Assembly (NCBI GenBank): GCA_037501455.1
Contig: CM074857.1
Coordinates: forward strand, 121,321,501 to 121,385,500
Reading direction: 5' to 3'
Length of the DNA stretch: 64,000 bases
DNA from: Lantana camara
Taxonomy: Eukaryota > Streptophyta > Magnoliopsida > Lamiales > Verbenaceae
The notes under the pieces are model-generated. The model did not search any database and was not told where the DNA came from. It saw only the letters and a list, made by a program, of their open reading frames with translations. The position numbers and the translations under genes are program-made. Shown here piece by piece: positions 20,154 through 32,098 of the stretch (positions are counted from its first letter, which is position 1; the number at the start of each line of letters is the position of its first letter).

Positions 20154-20617
20154 TTAACAAATTAGCAAATTTAAATGACATTATAAATATTTGTTTGGCT
20201 ACGTTCTCTGCATATCCTGCAAATCTTTTTGGATCAATGAAGCGAAACAACGGAAGGAACTTAGACGATTCAACAAAACCCTCATCAGCCAAACAAACAG
20301 AGAGCAAGACTCATTCAGATCATCATTATTGAAAATATAGACCTTTCCTTCACTGAACTTAATATCACAGTCCACAAAAATCTAAGTCGCTGAACTTCAA
20401 TTTTAGGGATTTAGAACTTCAATTCCCGATAAATCAACCAATTGCTGCAATTGAAGAACAAAACTCGAAACTAACGAAAGAGAATGCGAACCTGGGAGAA
20501 TGCCCCACCGCCGGTCTAAGTGCAGCAGCAGCAACACAATTGCAGCAACACCTAAGAAATTTGTTTTTTTTGGTCTTCAAAGAAGCACAGCAAGCTCAAC
20601 TGTTATCCAAAACCTTC

Positions 20618-20767
20618 TCAGCTCCACAGGGGCTCCTCCCAGATTTTACTCATCCCAACCATGCCACGACCAAATCTGGCCAAACAATCTGCTGCTCCAT
20701 TTTTATCTCTGTGCATATGACACAACTTCACATCCCAAGGCTTATGAAGGAAAACGTGGCCGCTCAT
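20618..20767 (-). pseudogene. RNase H-like (RVT_3) domain fragment
   Basis: A 49-residue frame on the minus strand runs from ATG 20767 to TGA 20618. It contains WDVKLCHMHRDKNGAADCLARFG, abbreviated here to the key part HMHRDKNGAADCLARFG. This matches the C-terminal signature of plant RNase H domains (H..R..N..AD.LA..G) found in LINE elements and host RNase H-like proteins. The rest of the domain, with its first acidic residues, is missing. It is probably a captured or relic fragment inside the Mutator-like element. Confidence 0.6.
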
Positions 20768-21653
20768 CCCAACTTCACACTTCTCTTATTGTCAGATCTA
20801 GATCTCAGATCTGGATTTGAGAGTTTTTGTGTGTGTACAGAGAAGGCGAGGAGGAGAGGGAGTTTGACGGGGTTGGTGCCTGGTGGTGGTGGTGGAGACG
20901 CAGGGGGAAGGGTGGTGGTGAACTTGGTGAAAGGGGAAGGGGGTAGGAGAGATGGATGGTGGTGATGATAGTGGTGGTGGTGGCGGCGGATTTGAGGGGG
21001 GAGCGACGGGGTTGGTTTCTAGTGTGGATGGGGCCGCAAAGAGAAGGGAGAAGTGGATTTTGGGGGGATAGATGTGATGGTGGTCGCAACGGCGACGGTG
21101 ACGGCGCCAATAACAAAGGTGGATGAAGAATGAAGATGATGATCGAAGTGATTTTTTTAATAATTAAAAAAAGGTTTTGAAATTAATTTTATTTAATATA
21201 TAAAAAAAAATAAGATAAAATTTTGATTTTAGTTTATTTTAACTTTATGATATATATATATATATATACATATTATACATACCGTAGGATTTTATTATTT
21301 ATGTAGTTAATTAAAACATTAAATTTAATTAGTATCAAAGTTATATTATGCTTTTAAATTGTTAAATAATTTTGATTGGCTTATTAGTCAATTTTAATTT
21401 TTTTAGTTACTTGTGTGTATTTACAGCATGGCGGGTTTTTGCTGAGGTGGACGGGCATTTTTGGACAGCATGGACTCAGGCCAGCCACGTGCGCATCCGG
21501 GTCGGATATGCGGCGGGTTTTCACTATCCTGGGTAAAATTGGCTTTTTTTAAATAGTTATGGGTTTTTTTTTTTCATCGGAAAATTTAAAGTACCGAAAA
21601 CGCTAAATTGTTGGAGTTGGTATACCGATTTTGCAATTTTCCCATAATTATTT

Positions 21654-23393
21654 GCATAAAAACATAGTATAAAATTTCTAGGAAAATTTTAAGTTATAAA
21701 CCCTGATATCGTTTCTCAATTCTCACTTCTTTTTAGTATATGATTTTATTTATGCCTTGTAATTTAGTTCCGAAAATGTGATTTTAAGTAAGTTTTAATT
21801 CACGGATACTCTTCATATAGATAATTCAATATTATCATATCATGTTTGTATTATCGTATCAGTATCCGTGTATTATAGCACGTGAGAGGCGAGCTATGAG
21901 TTCCTAACATCCTCTCGAGTTTACTTTAATTTTTCACACATTAATGGACAAAAATTTGACCTATAGCTTGTTAGAGAATAAGGATCCCAACTGGGGGACA
22001 TTTCAAACTTGGAAGCTTCCTAGGTTTCATGCATGGGAGAGGACAAGAAATGTTAGTTTTTACATACAACTTGGTGGTACCGTGGCAGTAATTAAAAGCA
22101 GCTTCTAAGTTTTTTCCTAGAGAAATTTTACGTCCTTGCTCAAATCCCCCGCTTCATTTTGTTAAATCTTTTCTCCAAGATCAACTTCACAAATTTAGAA
22201 TATTAATATTTAAAAGTATAGACATACTGATATAATTAAGAGTACAGATATATTTGAATTTTGTTATACTAAATCTGATTATTACAGATATTGTTATACA
22301 TTAATTTTACGCGGTATAATTGGTTCCTCTGGCTAGATCTTCCTTTCCTTCTTTCACCAATAGTTGACAGCTTAATGGAAAAGCAGATATCAAGAACGTG
22401 TAGTGGAGAGGGGACCTAACCACAATATATAAAACCCTAGAAACCCTTCCATCACGAGCTTTCTAGAGTGGGCCTATATTAATTGTCGGACCACGTCTAT
22501 CAAATCAATCTCTTAACGAAAGTGAGTCAATTAAATAAGTCTGATTAGTCTTGTCTCATTAACTGTATTTATTTAGCCCATTTTATTTTAATACAACCAT
22601 CAATTAATAGAAATTCAATAAGAAATATTCTTTAACACATTTGGCTATGAAGTTTTATAAAGGGTGAAAAAGAAGATTTTGGTTGCACCTCATTTAATCA
22701 TTAAAAGCAGATTTTTTTTGAATATCAAGTCTACACAATCCTACTAAATAAACTATAAACTAAATTCTAAAATCACCTCATACTTGTACTTATAAATTAT
22801 ACATTTTTATGCAACTAATTAACATTCCACTTATGCTATACTATTCTCATTAAATTGCTAATAATTTTAAATTAAACCAATAATTTTAAATTAAAATTTT
22901 GCGCACAAATAAAACTTTAGATTTACGTGATTGTTTTATCTTTTCATAAATATAGTAATATAATTAATTAATTTATTTATATAGTAAATTGTAATTATGT
23001 GTAAATATAATTATATTTTATTATTTAACATAATATATAGATATATTATATTCATATAGAATGATATTATTTAGTATGTTATTATATATATATATATATA
23101 TATATATAATTATAAATAATATTATGTGAGATCCCGTAATTTCTTTTTAATAATAGAGTTATAGATACCAAGTATAGGATTCCGTATCATAAAAGTATTT
23201 CCTAAAATGTATAAGATTGAGATTAGAAATATATAGATATGAATATGCAAAGATTTGGTTTCCAAAAATTTTGAATCGTATCAAACAAAAATCTTTTCAA
23301 AAAAAAAAAAAAAAAGAAAAAAGAAAAAAGAAAAAAAGAAAAGGAAATACGCGCCTCCTTTCAAGCTGTATGTGGATTGTGTTGTCTGGAATA
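21654..23393. other. Non-coding region
   Basis: No gene is supported. The sequence is AT-rich with a (TA)n run near 23085-23110 and a purine run near 23297-23345. A TATA-like 'aatatataaaacccta' occurs near 22424, but no open frame follows it. Confidence 0.6.
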
Positions 23394-23425
23394 CAAAGTG
23401 TTAGATAATGTGCTTTGGCCTTACT

Positions 23426-23796
23426 TGTTGCGGAAGCGGCGAACAAATATTTAGAAATATAATGCCTAAAATTCACAAAGGAAAAATCAGGCAAAATAAA
23501 ACTAAATATAACTAAAAATAAACTATTGAAAAAACGTAAATAAAGAAACACCAAATTTACGAGGTTCGGCCAAAATAGCCTACGTCCTCGGGCACTACTC
23601 AAAATATATTTCACTTAAGAAATATTACAAAGTATAGAGAGACTTTGTTTCGATGCACTAAGCTAGAAGGGGGAGGAGCCTATTTATAGCGTTAGGTCCT
23701 CCCCAACCTATTACAAAAAACAAATGTGGGACAAAACAACTTTTGCCCTAAACTAGTCTTCCAATGTGGGATACAATATTATGCCACAAACCAACA
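23426..23796 (-). repeat. Copia 3' LTR
   Basis: 371 bp, near-identical to 38254-38624. The polypurine tract CCAAGATGGAGATT (minus strand, 23810-23797) lies directly upstream in element orientation. Confidence 0.92.
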
Positions 23797-23934
23797 AATC
23801 TCCATCTTGGCACAATTTGTGGTCCCACCAAACACAAACGGACTTTCTCTCTCTCTCCAAACAGGTAGTAGTGCCTCCAAATGCGCCCGCAGGCGCCAAA
23901 TCAAAAGTGCAGGATATTAACCAAGTCTAAAAAT

Positions 23935-24666
23935 GTTTAAACTTGGCCTTTGTCACCACCTTGGTCATCATATCTGCAGGATTCTCCGTAGTCCGAATCT
24001 TCTGAAGAACAACCTGCTCTTCTTCGAGAATTTTCCGCACAAAGTGATAGCGAACATCAATATGCTTCGTCCTTGCATGAAAAGTTTGGTTCTTCGCTAA
24101 ATGAATAGCACTCTAATTGTCACAATACACCGCTAGGTGTTTTTGACCAACTCCCAAATCTTCAAGCAGTCCTTGAAGCCAAATTGCTTCCTCTACAGCT
24201 TCTGTAACGGCCATATACTCTGCCTCTGTAGTAGACAACGCCACCGTTGACTGTCAGGTCGACTTCCAACTAACTGGCGCCTTTGCTAAAGTGAACAAGT
24301 AGCCAGTTGTAGATCTTCGTTTATCTAAATCTCCAGCATAGTCAGAATCACAGTATCCAACTATGGTTTGACCAAGTGTTTCATCCCGCTCAAACAATAA
24401 ACCAACATCTGCGGTATCTTGAATATACCGTAGAATCCATTTCACAGCTTGCCAATGAGCCTTTCCAGGATTATGCATATATCTGCTCACTACGCCAACA
24501 ACTTGTGAAATATCCGATCTTGTACACACCATTGCATACATCAGGCTACCAACTGCATTTCCATATGGGACTTTTGTCATGTATTCTCGTTCTTCTTCCG
24601 TATTCGGAGATAACTGGCTGCTAAGTTTCAAATGAGGGGCAAGCGGAGTACCTACAGGTTTTGTAT
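23935..24666 (-). pseudogene. Copia RT C-terminus and RNase H remnant
   Basis: The minus strand continues the copia polyprotein after the gypsy insertion. It shows LSSQLSP, VPYGNAVGSLMYAMVCTRSD, YCDSDYAGD (RNase H acidic residues) and SWKST, then a stop (24256-24254) where the family reads a leucine or glutamine codon. Beyond it [15 protein letters not shown], the family's next RNase H block, continues in the same frame. A further stop appears near 24114 in 'CDN'. The pieces are non-functional as they stand, because they are cut from their N-terminal part by 10 kb and carry nonsense codons. Confidence 0.85.
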
Positions 24667-27235
24667 TGTAACGCCCCAGCTTGCGGCAATTCAGGTATGA
24701 ACGGCACGTGTGCGTTTGAGAGTTAGTTTTTAACTATTAATTGTTTAATTCTTTAATTTTTCATAGCATGACATAATTTTATAAAATTATATTCTTAACA
24801 TTTTATTGAAAATTCATACCATATCATATTTTTCGGAATTATTGAACGTGATTGCAATGTGAAATATTTTCTCGAACGTGATTTATTTCTTTTATGTCCT
24901 TAATTGTTCATTTGCATGAATATGGGATTTAATTGAATTGGACTTGATTAATCATTTAAAATGGGATTTGGACTCAATTGCATAACTTATCTATTGAAGG
25001 GATTTAATTGCAAAATTTGGCCATTTCTTCCTTCTTTCCCTAGCATATCACGTACCTTGCCTTCATTCTTCATACAAAATATCATCCTTGCTCCATTTCT
25101 TCCTTTGTTCAACCGAGAGCAAAACCCTTGTGTAGAAGAGAGGAGATTTCATCCATTCAAGCTAATAATTGTGGGTTTTGGGATCATACAAGCTTCATCA
25201 TCATCATCTCTTCTTCTTGACTTCCATTTCTTGCTTTTGAGGTAATTATGGAGATTGGTTGATTTTCTTGTAAATATGGCATTGATAGGGCTTTGTTATA
25301 CATTGATTGAATTGTGTATTGGTTGTTGGAAAATTTATTGTGAACTTTAAGCTCAAGTTTGATGCATATAACTTGTGTTTTATGAACTTGGAGCATGAAT
25401 GAGTGTGGGGGTTTCAAATAATGGATTATTGATGATCTAATGTGCAAATATGTGTTTTTATGATTTGTTATTGATCAATATACATGCTAGCATATTTATT
25501 GTATCTTATATTCACATTTGAACTTGGTTTGCATCCATTTTTGTAGTTGTTTGGAGTGATTGCCATGGCTGCTCTGTTTTCTGCTCTGCATTCTTTGCTC
25601 ACGTATTCTGGGAACGGCCCTTCCCAGCCCCAGTTCAAAACTGGAACGGCCGTTCCCATGATGCTGAGACTCAGGCCAGCGAGACTGGGAACGGCCGTTC
25701 CCACTTTGGCCTGCGAGCCGGAACGGCCCTTCCCAGCCAAGACGCGTTTTATATTTTAAAAACGCTGGCGCGTTTTCTTCAGGCCTGGGAACGGCCCTTC
25801 CCATTTTCAAAGGGAATCCGGAACGGCCGTTCCCATAGTCCAGAAAGTGCGAAAATTCACTGCATAAAATTAAAATTTTCGCACCTCGATCGGACGGCTT
25901 CCTTGACCCCTAATTGTTATTATATGAATGATTACATGTTGAAACGAAATATTTTCACGGTACATTGCATTTTTCTCGTCGTCTCGTTGCATTTCGCCGT
26001 TCGTCCTATTTGGTACATTTTGAGTCGTGTTTCACGGACAATTGTCTTTCTTGCACAGACCAGCTTCCTGGTGACGAGGAGCAGGCCCCGTGAGCTGTTT
26101 CCTTGGAGTGTTTTGGGTCGTTCAGGTGAGGTTTAATTTTAGATACATAGGACCCGTACAACCCTATGTGATGTTTTAAGCCAAAACCTATATTTATACT
26201 TATAGTTTTAAAAGAAATTGGTTTTCAAATGTTTTATCGAAATATATTGAAGAAATTGATTGATTGATTGATTGATTGGGCGAGTATTGTATTGCACTGT
26301 GGGCCCGAGGGTAGTGACTCGAGCCAACCGGGAAAGCATGGGCTGACGGGTAACTCGGGAGCTATCCTCACCAAATTGGGATGACCCCTGAACCCCCTAG
26401 GAGATTAGGGCGGGAAAGGAGTTCCGGGCTTAGGGATTCATGTACCCTCTGCCCAGATTGATTGGATGGTGGGGCCTTGCAATCCCACCATCACCCGGAG
26501 GAAGAAGGAGTTATTGAAACTGCTAATTGTGCACATTAATGAATGGCTTGATCACCTAATCACCTAATAATTGATTGATTGATTGTACACAGTCGGTGTA
26601 AGGTTGGAGAATTGCCCCACTCGCCGGGCCACTATTGATTGAATTGAATTGATTGAATTGAAATTGGAATAGTCGTAATCTCGGGCGATAGTACCTCTTT
26701 TAACCTATTAAATTGTATTGTTTTTCCAAAATTATTACCCGAGGTTATAACTTGCATGTATGTGCGCTTATATTTATTTATACCCCTCGCTCAGTCCGTG
26801 TTGGACTGACACCTCAACTTTTCAGTGTTTTGCAGGGCGTGCTAGGCGGGAATTTAGAGTCATGTGGTCTTTAAATTTGGGTCTAGCACACTTCATTTCC
26901 ACATTTTGTATGTATAGTTATTTGGGATATTTTGTATATGGCCTTGATATATATATTGCCGGGAGATGATCTTGTATTGACAGTGTAAATGATGGTACAT
27001 ATAAGTAAATAAATAAATATGGTACCTATACGTATTTAATGAATGTTATTGCTTCCGCTTTTTAATACTCTGACTTGATTGTTGGTTGGTTTTAAATTGA
27101 GGGTACCCGCCTAGCCTTGAGTCATTTTATTGTCTCCCGTTCGCTATAGCTTTGATTCATGTATGGATAGTCCATTTCATATGTGGATTGGAGCCATAGT
27201 GCGGGGATGTGGTGCCTGGCGTTCCGGGTGCTACA
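24667..27235 (+). repeat. 5' LTR of the Tekay-like element
   Basis: 2,569 bp, TGTAACGC...GTGCTACA. It carries the six-palindrome array (25610-25834), a short (GATT)n run near 26260, and the conserved end leading to the PBS. Short open frames here (for example 24961-25245) recur in the other LTR and are not supported as genes. Confidence 0.96.
25610..25834. repeat. Six-copy palindrome array in the 5' LTR
   Basis: GGAACGGCC(G/C)TTCC cores start at 25610, 25643, 25687, 25720, 25787 and 25820. Starting points include a leading G where present. Spacings are 33, 44, 33, 67 and 33 bp. The copy at 25687-25702 is a perfect 16-bp palindrome. The function is unknown; it could be a protein-binding array or a structural feature of the U3 RNA/DNA. 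Confidence 0.9.
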
Positions 27236-27243
27236 TCCTACGG

Positions 27244-27255
27244 TGGTATCAGAGC
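27244..27255 (+). promoter_or_regulatory. Primer-binding site (initiator tRNA-Met)
   Basis: TGGTATCAGAGC lies eight bases after the 5' LTR. This is the usual plant Ty3/gypsy primer site. Confidence 0.92.
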
Positions 27256-27483
27256 CCGGTTGCAAAACCGGGTCTCTAGTGTCGAGTCTTGTGAGTCTAG
27301 GTCGCACGGCATAGGAACTAATTGTCAATTTGAGAGTCTTGCATCGTTATTTGATACTTGAACCTACCTGACCTACTTGAAATTGGTGGATTGTTGGAAT
27401 TCTGAACTTATGTGCACTTTTGAATTATTTGCACACATTGGCATTGACTGATCGAACATGCATAATAGTGACTTGATTTCAGG

Positions 27484-30400
27484 ATGGCTCGTGATAGACA
27501 GCACCGTGATCGTTCTCCTAGACATCGACATCATCGACACCATCGCAGGGAGAGATCACCACCTCCTCCTCCTCCTCCTCAGGCTCAGCCACAGGACTTT
27601 ATGAATGCAGTGGTGGGTCTTATTGATCAGAGAGTCCGGGATCATGTTCCACCACCACCACCAGTTGCACCACCACAGCCTGGAGGTCAGATTTCAGCTG
27701 TCTTTAGGGAGTTCCAGAACCAGCATCCTCCCAAGTTTTATAAAGGTAATGATATTCAGGCAGAGCAGTGGCTCAGGGAGATCGAGAGGGTTTGGGAGCT
27801 CATTCCTTGTGAGTCTCAGGAGAAGGCCCGTTGTACGCTTTCTTTGATTCAGGGTGAGGCCTATTCCTGGTGGGAGAGTGCCCGGATAGTGTTAGAGGCA
27901 GCCGGTGAGGAAGTGAATTGGGAAGTGTTTGTCAGAGAATTCAGAAACAAGTTTATTCCTCCCTCTTCTCGCACTAGAAGATTGAGGGAATTTACAGAGC
28001 TTAAGCAGGGAAGCCGGTCAGTTTCAGAGTACATCGCCGAGTATGAGAGATTGTCCCGCTATGCTCCTAATATAGCGAGTGATGATTTCCATAAGGCGAT
28101 GCAGTTTGTTCAGGGCCTTAGACCGGATATTCAGGCAGCGATTGAGGCGGTCAACACGAGCACGTGGGCAAAGGCTACTAAAAAGGCCTTGTTAGTTGAG
28201 GATTCAGTGAATGCGAGGCGGTCTACCTACCGTTCAGGTTCAGGTTCGGGCTCAGGTTCAGGACCGGGATTCAGAGGTTCTGGATCAGGTTTCAGGGGTG
28301 CCGGATCAGGGTATAAGGGTTCTGGCTCGGGATCGGCTTCAGGCAAGAGGCCGATGGTTTATTCTTCTCCACCACCAGCTCCACAGGGCCTAGGGAAGAA
28401 GCCCCGACCAGCAGGACCAGTGATTAGAGCTCCAGCTGCTCCAGTTGCTCCAGCTTTGCCACCACCACCCGAGAGACCTTATTGTACCTTCTGTGGACAG
28501 AGGACACATGTTTATGATAACTGCAGGAGGCGTTTGGGTTTATGCCTACTTTGTGGGAGCGATGAGCATTTGGTAGATGGTTGTCCGGATCGCAGGATAC
28601 CACCACCGGGGGCACCGAGACCACTGATTAGGGCTCGGGCTTATGCTTTGGATGGAGAGCAGCCGGATGCTGATGTGGATCCAGCCGCGGTAGTTGAAGG
28701 TACCATTTGCATACATGGCACGAACATTCATACGCTGTTTGATCCGGGAGCTACTCACTCCTTTCTTTCGAGTGCTATATCTGTTTCTTTGCCTTTGTCT
28801 GTTTCTCGTTCTTCTGCATGTTATGTGGTTAGTACTCCTTTTGGTGGTAGTTTAGAATCTGATCGGGTGTTCAGAGAGGTTCCGGTGAGCATCGAGGGTC
28901 GGGTTTTCTTGTCAGACTTCATTGAGCTGCCGATGACTTCCTATGGATCTATTCTGGGCATGGATTGGTTGTACAGACATTCTGCTACGGTTGATTGTAG
29001 AGCGAAGAAGGTTCAGTTGGGATCAGATTTGGTAGTAGGTTGGAGTTCCAAGACTGTACCGCTACTTTCTTTTTTCGAAGCTCATAAGTTGGTTCGAGAG
29101 GGAGCCACGGGTTTCATTGCTTATATTCTCAACAAACCTAAGGATCAGAGTAAGCTGGAAGAAACGGAAGTAGTGAAGGAGTTTCCCGAGGTCTTTCCTG
29201 AGGAATTGGATTCCTTACCTCCAGAACGGGAAATTGAGTTTGTGATCGACTTGTACCCTAACGCAGAGCCGTACTCTAAGACTCCGTATCGTATGGATCC
29301 GGCCGAGTTGAAAGAGTTGAAGACTCAACTTGATGCGTTGTTGGAGATTGGGTACATTAGACCGAGTTCTTCTCCTTGGGGTGCACCGGTTCTGTTTGTA
29401 AAGAAGAAGGACGGAACCTTGAGAATGTGCATAGACTATAGAGAGTTGAACCGGATGACGATCAAGAATAAGTATCCTCTTCCCCACATCGAGGAGTTGT
29501 TTGATATACTTCAGGGTTCGAAAGTCTATTCGAAACTAGACTTGAGACAAGGTTACTACCAGCTGCATATCCGAGCAGGGGATATTTCTAAGACAGGATT
29601 TAACACTCGGTATGGGCATTATGAGTTTGTTGTGATGCCGTTTGGGTTGACTAATGCACCAGCAGCTTTTATGGATATGATGCACAGGATCTTCAGGCCT
29701 TTTCTGGATAAGTTCGTGGTCATCTTTATTGATGATATCCTAGTTTTCTCGAAGTCTGCCGAGGAACATGCAAGACACCTTCAGTTAGTATTGAGGACTT
29801 TGAAGGAGCATCAGTTGTTTGCCAAGTTCAGCAAGTGTGAGTTCTGGATTGACAGGGTGTCATTCTTGGGTCACGTGATTTCGGGCAACGGGTTGGAAGT
29901 CGATCCTTCCAAGATTGAGTCGGTTTTGAAGTGGGAGAAACCTAGGAATGCCTCTGAGATTAGGAGTTTCTTGGGATTGGCAGGTTATTACCGGAGATTT
30001 GTTAAGGATTTCTCCAAGTTAGCAGCTCCTTTAACCCGGTTGACGAAGAAGAATGTGAAATTTGATTGGAATGAAGATTGTGAGAAGAGTTTCACTTTCT
30101 TGAAGGAGAAGTTAGTGTCTGCTCCAGTGTTAGCCCTTCCGGAAGGTTCTGAAGGATATGTTGTTTATACGGATGCTTCTAAGGAAGGTTTGGGATGTGT
30201 GTTGACTCAGAAGGGTAAAGTAATTGCTTATGCATCACGGAAGTTGAAAGAGCATGAGAAGAATTATCCGACCCATGATCTTGAGCTTGCTGCCGTAGTC
30301 TTTGCACTTGGAAAGTGGAGACATTATTTGTATGGAGTGTCTTTCGAGATTTTCACCGACCACAAAAGCCTCCAGTATTTATTCACTCAGAAGGATTTGA

Positions 30401-32064
30401 ATATGAGGCAACGGCGTTGGATGGAAAGGTTGGAAGATTATGATTGCACGATCAAGTACCATCCCGGCAAAGCCAACGTGGTCGCCGATGCACTTAGTAG
30501 GAAGGCTAGTGTGTCGAGCTTGGAAGTGGGTGAAAGTAGTGGAATCGAGCCAATTGTTTTAAAGGCTCGAGTTTCTAATATTTCGGTCCAGCCAGAATTG
30601 AAGCACAAGTTGTTTGAGGCTCAGAGTACAGATTTGGAAGTTCAGAGATTGGTAGCTAAAGCAAGAGCTGATCCAGAGTGTCCATTCGGGTTCGATGAAA
30701 CCGGTCTTCTTCGTTTCAAGAACCGAGTGGTTATGCCCGAAGAGTTGAAACGGGTATTGCTCGAGGAAGCTCACAGATCGGCTTATTCTATCCACCCCGG
30801 AGGAAACAAGATGTATAAGGATTTAAGGCAATATTATTGGTGGCGTGGATTGAAGAAAGATGTGGCCGAGTTTGTGAAGCATTGTCTCACTTGTCAGAAA
30901 GTGAAAGCCGAGCATCAGAAACCGGGAGGTCTTCTTCAGCCGTTACCTATTCCTGAGTGGAAGTGGGAACAGGTGACGATGGATTTCGTGTCCGGATTAC
31001 CTAAAGTGAAAGGTGGATTTGATGGGATTTGGGTGATTGTGGACCGTTTGACGAAGTCTGCACATTTTCTGCCGGTTCGGATGTCGTATAAGATTCGCAA
31101 GCTAGCTGAGCTTTATAACCGGGAGATTGTTAGACTTCACGGGATTCCGATCAGTATCGTTTCAGACAGAGATCCACGGTTCACTTCGAGGTTGTGGCGT
31201 GAATTACAAGAGGTTTTGGGTACGAAGCTCCAGTTTAGTACAGCTTTTCATCCTCAGACGGATGGTCAGTCCGAGAGATTAATAAGGTATCTCGAGGATT
31301 TGCTTCGAGCTTGTTCTTTGGATTTTCAGTCTTCTTGGCATGATCAGCTACCTTTGATTGAGTTTGCGTACAACAACAGTTTTCAGGCTTCGATTGGGAT
31401 GGCACCGTATGAGCTACTTTATGGACGGAAGTGTCGTTCTCCGTTGTTCTTTGACTTGGAAGAGTGGAAATGGACTAAGCAGGAAGGTGTTAAGAAAGGT
31501 GAGAAATTGGAAAAACCTTCCAAGGCCGTTGAAGCTATGATTGAGAAAGTCCAACTAATAAAACAACGGATGAAATGAGCTCAGGACAGACAGAAGAGCT
31601 ACGCCGATCGTCGCAGAAGGGATCTCGAGTTTGAGGTTGGAGACCGGGTATTCTTAAAGGCGTCTCCACGTAAAGGATTTGCTCGGATTGGGAAAGGAGG
31701 TAAACTTAAACCTCGTTATTTAGGTCCTTATGAGATAGTGGAAAGAATTGGAGAAGTTGCTTACAGATTGGACCTACCACCGAGCCTCACGGGAATTCAT
31801 AATGTATTTCACGTGTCTCAGCTGAGGAAATACTACCCCGATGAAACCGAGATCATTCCTGTTGAAGAAGTGGAATTGGAACCAAGTCTTACCTTTATTC
31901 AGAAACCGGTTAAGATATTGGATAAGAAGTTTCAGGAATTAAGAAACCGGAGGATTCCCATGGTTAAGGTTCTTTGGAGAAGTGATAAGACCGAAGAGGC
32001 CACGTGGGAGACCGAAGACAAAATGAGACGGTTCCATCCAGAGTTGTTCCCTTCTGATCAGTGA
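27484..32064 (+). pseudogene. Tekay-like gag-pol polyprotein with one nonsense codon
   Basis: One frame of 1,527 codons runs from ATG 27484 to TGA 32062-32064, broken only by an in-frame TGA at 31576-31578 (codon 1365). Order: basic/proline-rich N terminus; retrotransposon gag domain (about 80-205); two CCHC knuckles (Cys334-Cys347 and Cys354-Cys367); aspartic protease with D420-P-G-A-T-H-S; RT with FIDDIL (D750/D751); RNase H with YTDAS (D897); integrase HHCC region, then D1167 of the catalytic triad; after the nonsense codon, the GPY/F-like end and a chromodomain-like tail (VKVLWRSDK...EATWE). The stop falls in the integrase C-terminal part, so the made protein would lack the targeting tail. 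It is otherwise remarkably whole, in keeping with the near-identical LTRs. Confidence 0.93.
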
Positions 32065-32084
32065 ATCTGGGGACCAGATTCTTT

Positions 32085-32098
32085 TAAGGAGGGAGGAT
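32085..32098 (+). promoter_or_regulatory. Polypurine tract of the Tekay-like element
   Basis: AAGGAGGGAGGAT lies directly before the 3' LTR. It serves as the plus-strand DNA primer in this class. Confidence 0.85.

Larger units (their letters stand above)
17047..21643. mobile_element. Mutator-like element with about 240-bp TIRs, 4.6 kb
   Basis: The left TIR (17047 to about 17296) starts GGGAAAATTGCAAAATC. The right TIR (about 21404-21643) is its near-identical inverse, including 'ggatgcgcacgtggct'. The flanks repeat ATAATTATTT exactly (17037-17046 and 21644-21653). The interior holds a Harbinger-like element (17521-20153), an RNase H fragment (20618-20767) and a GC-rich GGT-repeat stretch (20880-21130). 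No MURA-type transposase frame is seen, so the copy is non-autonomous, possibly a gene-capturing (Pack-MULE) type. Confidence 0.85.

Noticed and set aside
20880..21130. Glycine- or proline-rich gene
   Set aside because: The frames on both strands are produced by GGT/GGC repeats in a GC island of a Mutator-like element. No start context or domain supports a gene.
17047..21643. Autonomous Mutator transposase
   Set aside because: No MURA-like DDE or MULE domain could be found in either strand; the longest frames are short and unrelated.
24961..25245. Small protein gene in the Tekay-like LTR
   Set aside because: The same frame is found in the second LTR at 32393-32677 and has no family resemblance. 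It is LTR sequence, probably leader.
25610..25834. Regularly spaced palindromes taken as a CRISPR-like array
   Set aside because: The host is a plant, the repeats are 14-16 bp palindromes, spacing is 33, 44 or 67 bp, and the array is duplicated in the LTR pair. It is an LTR feature.
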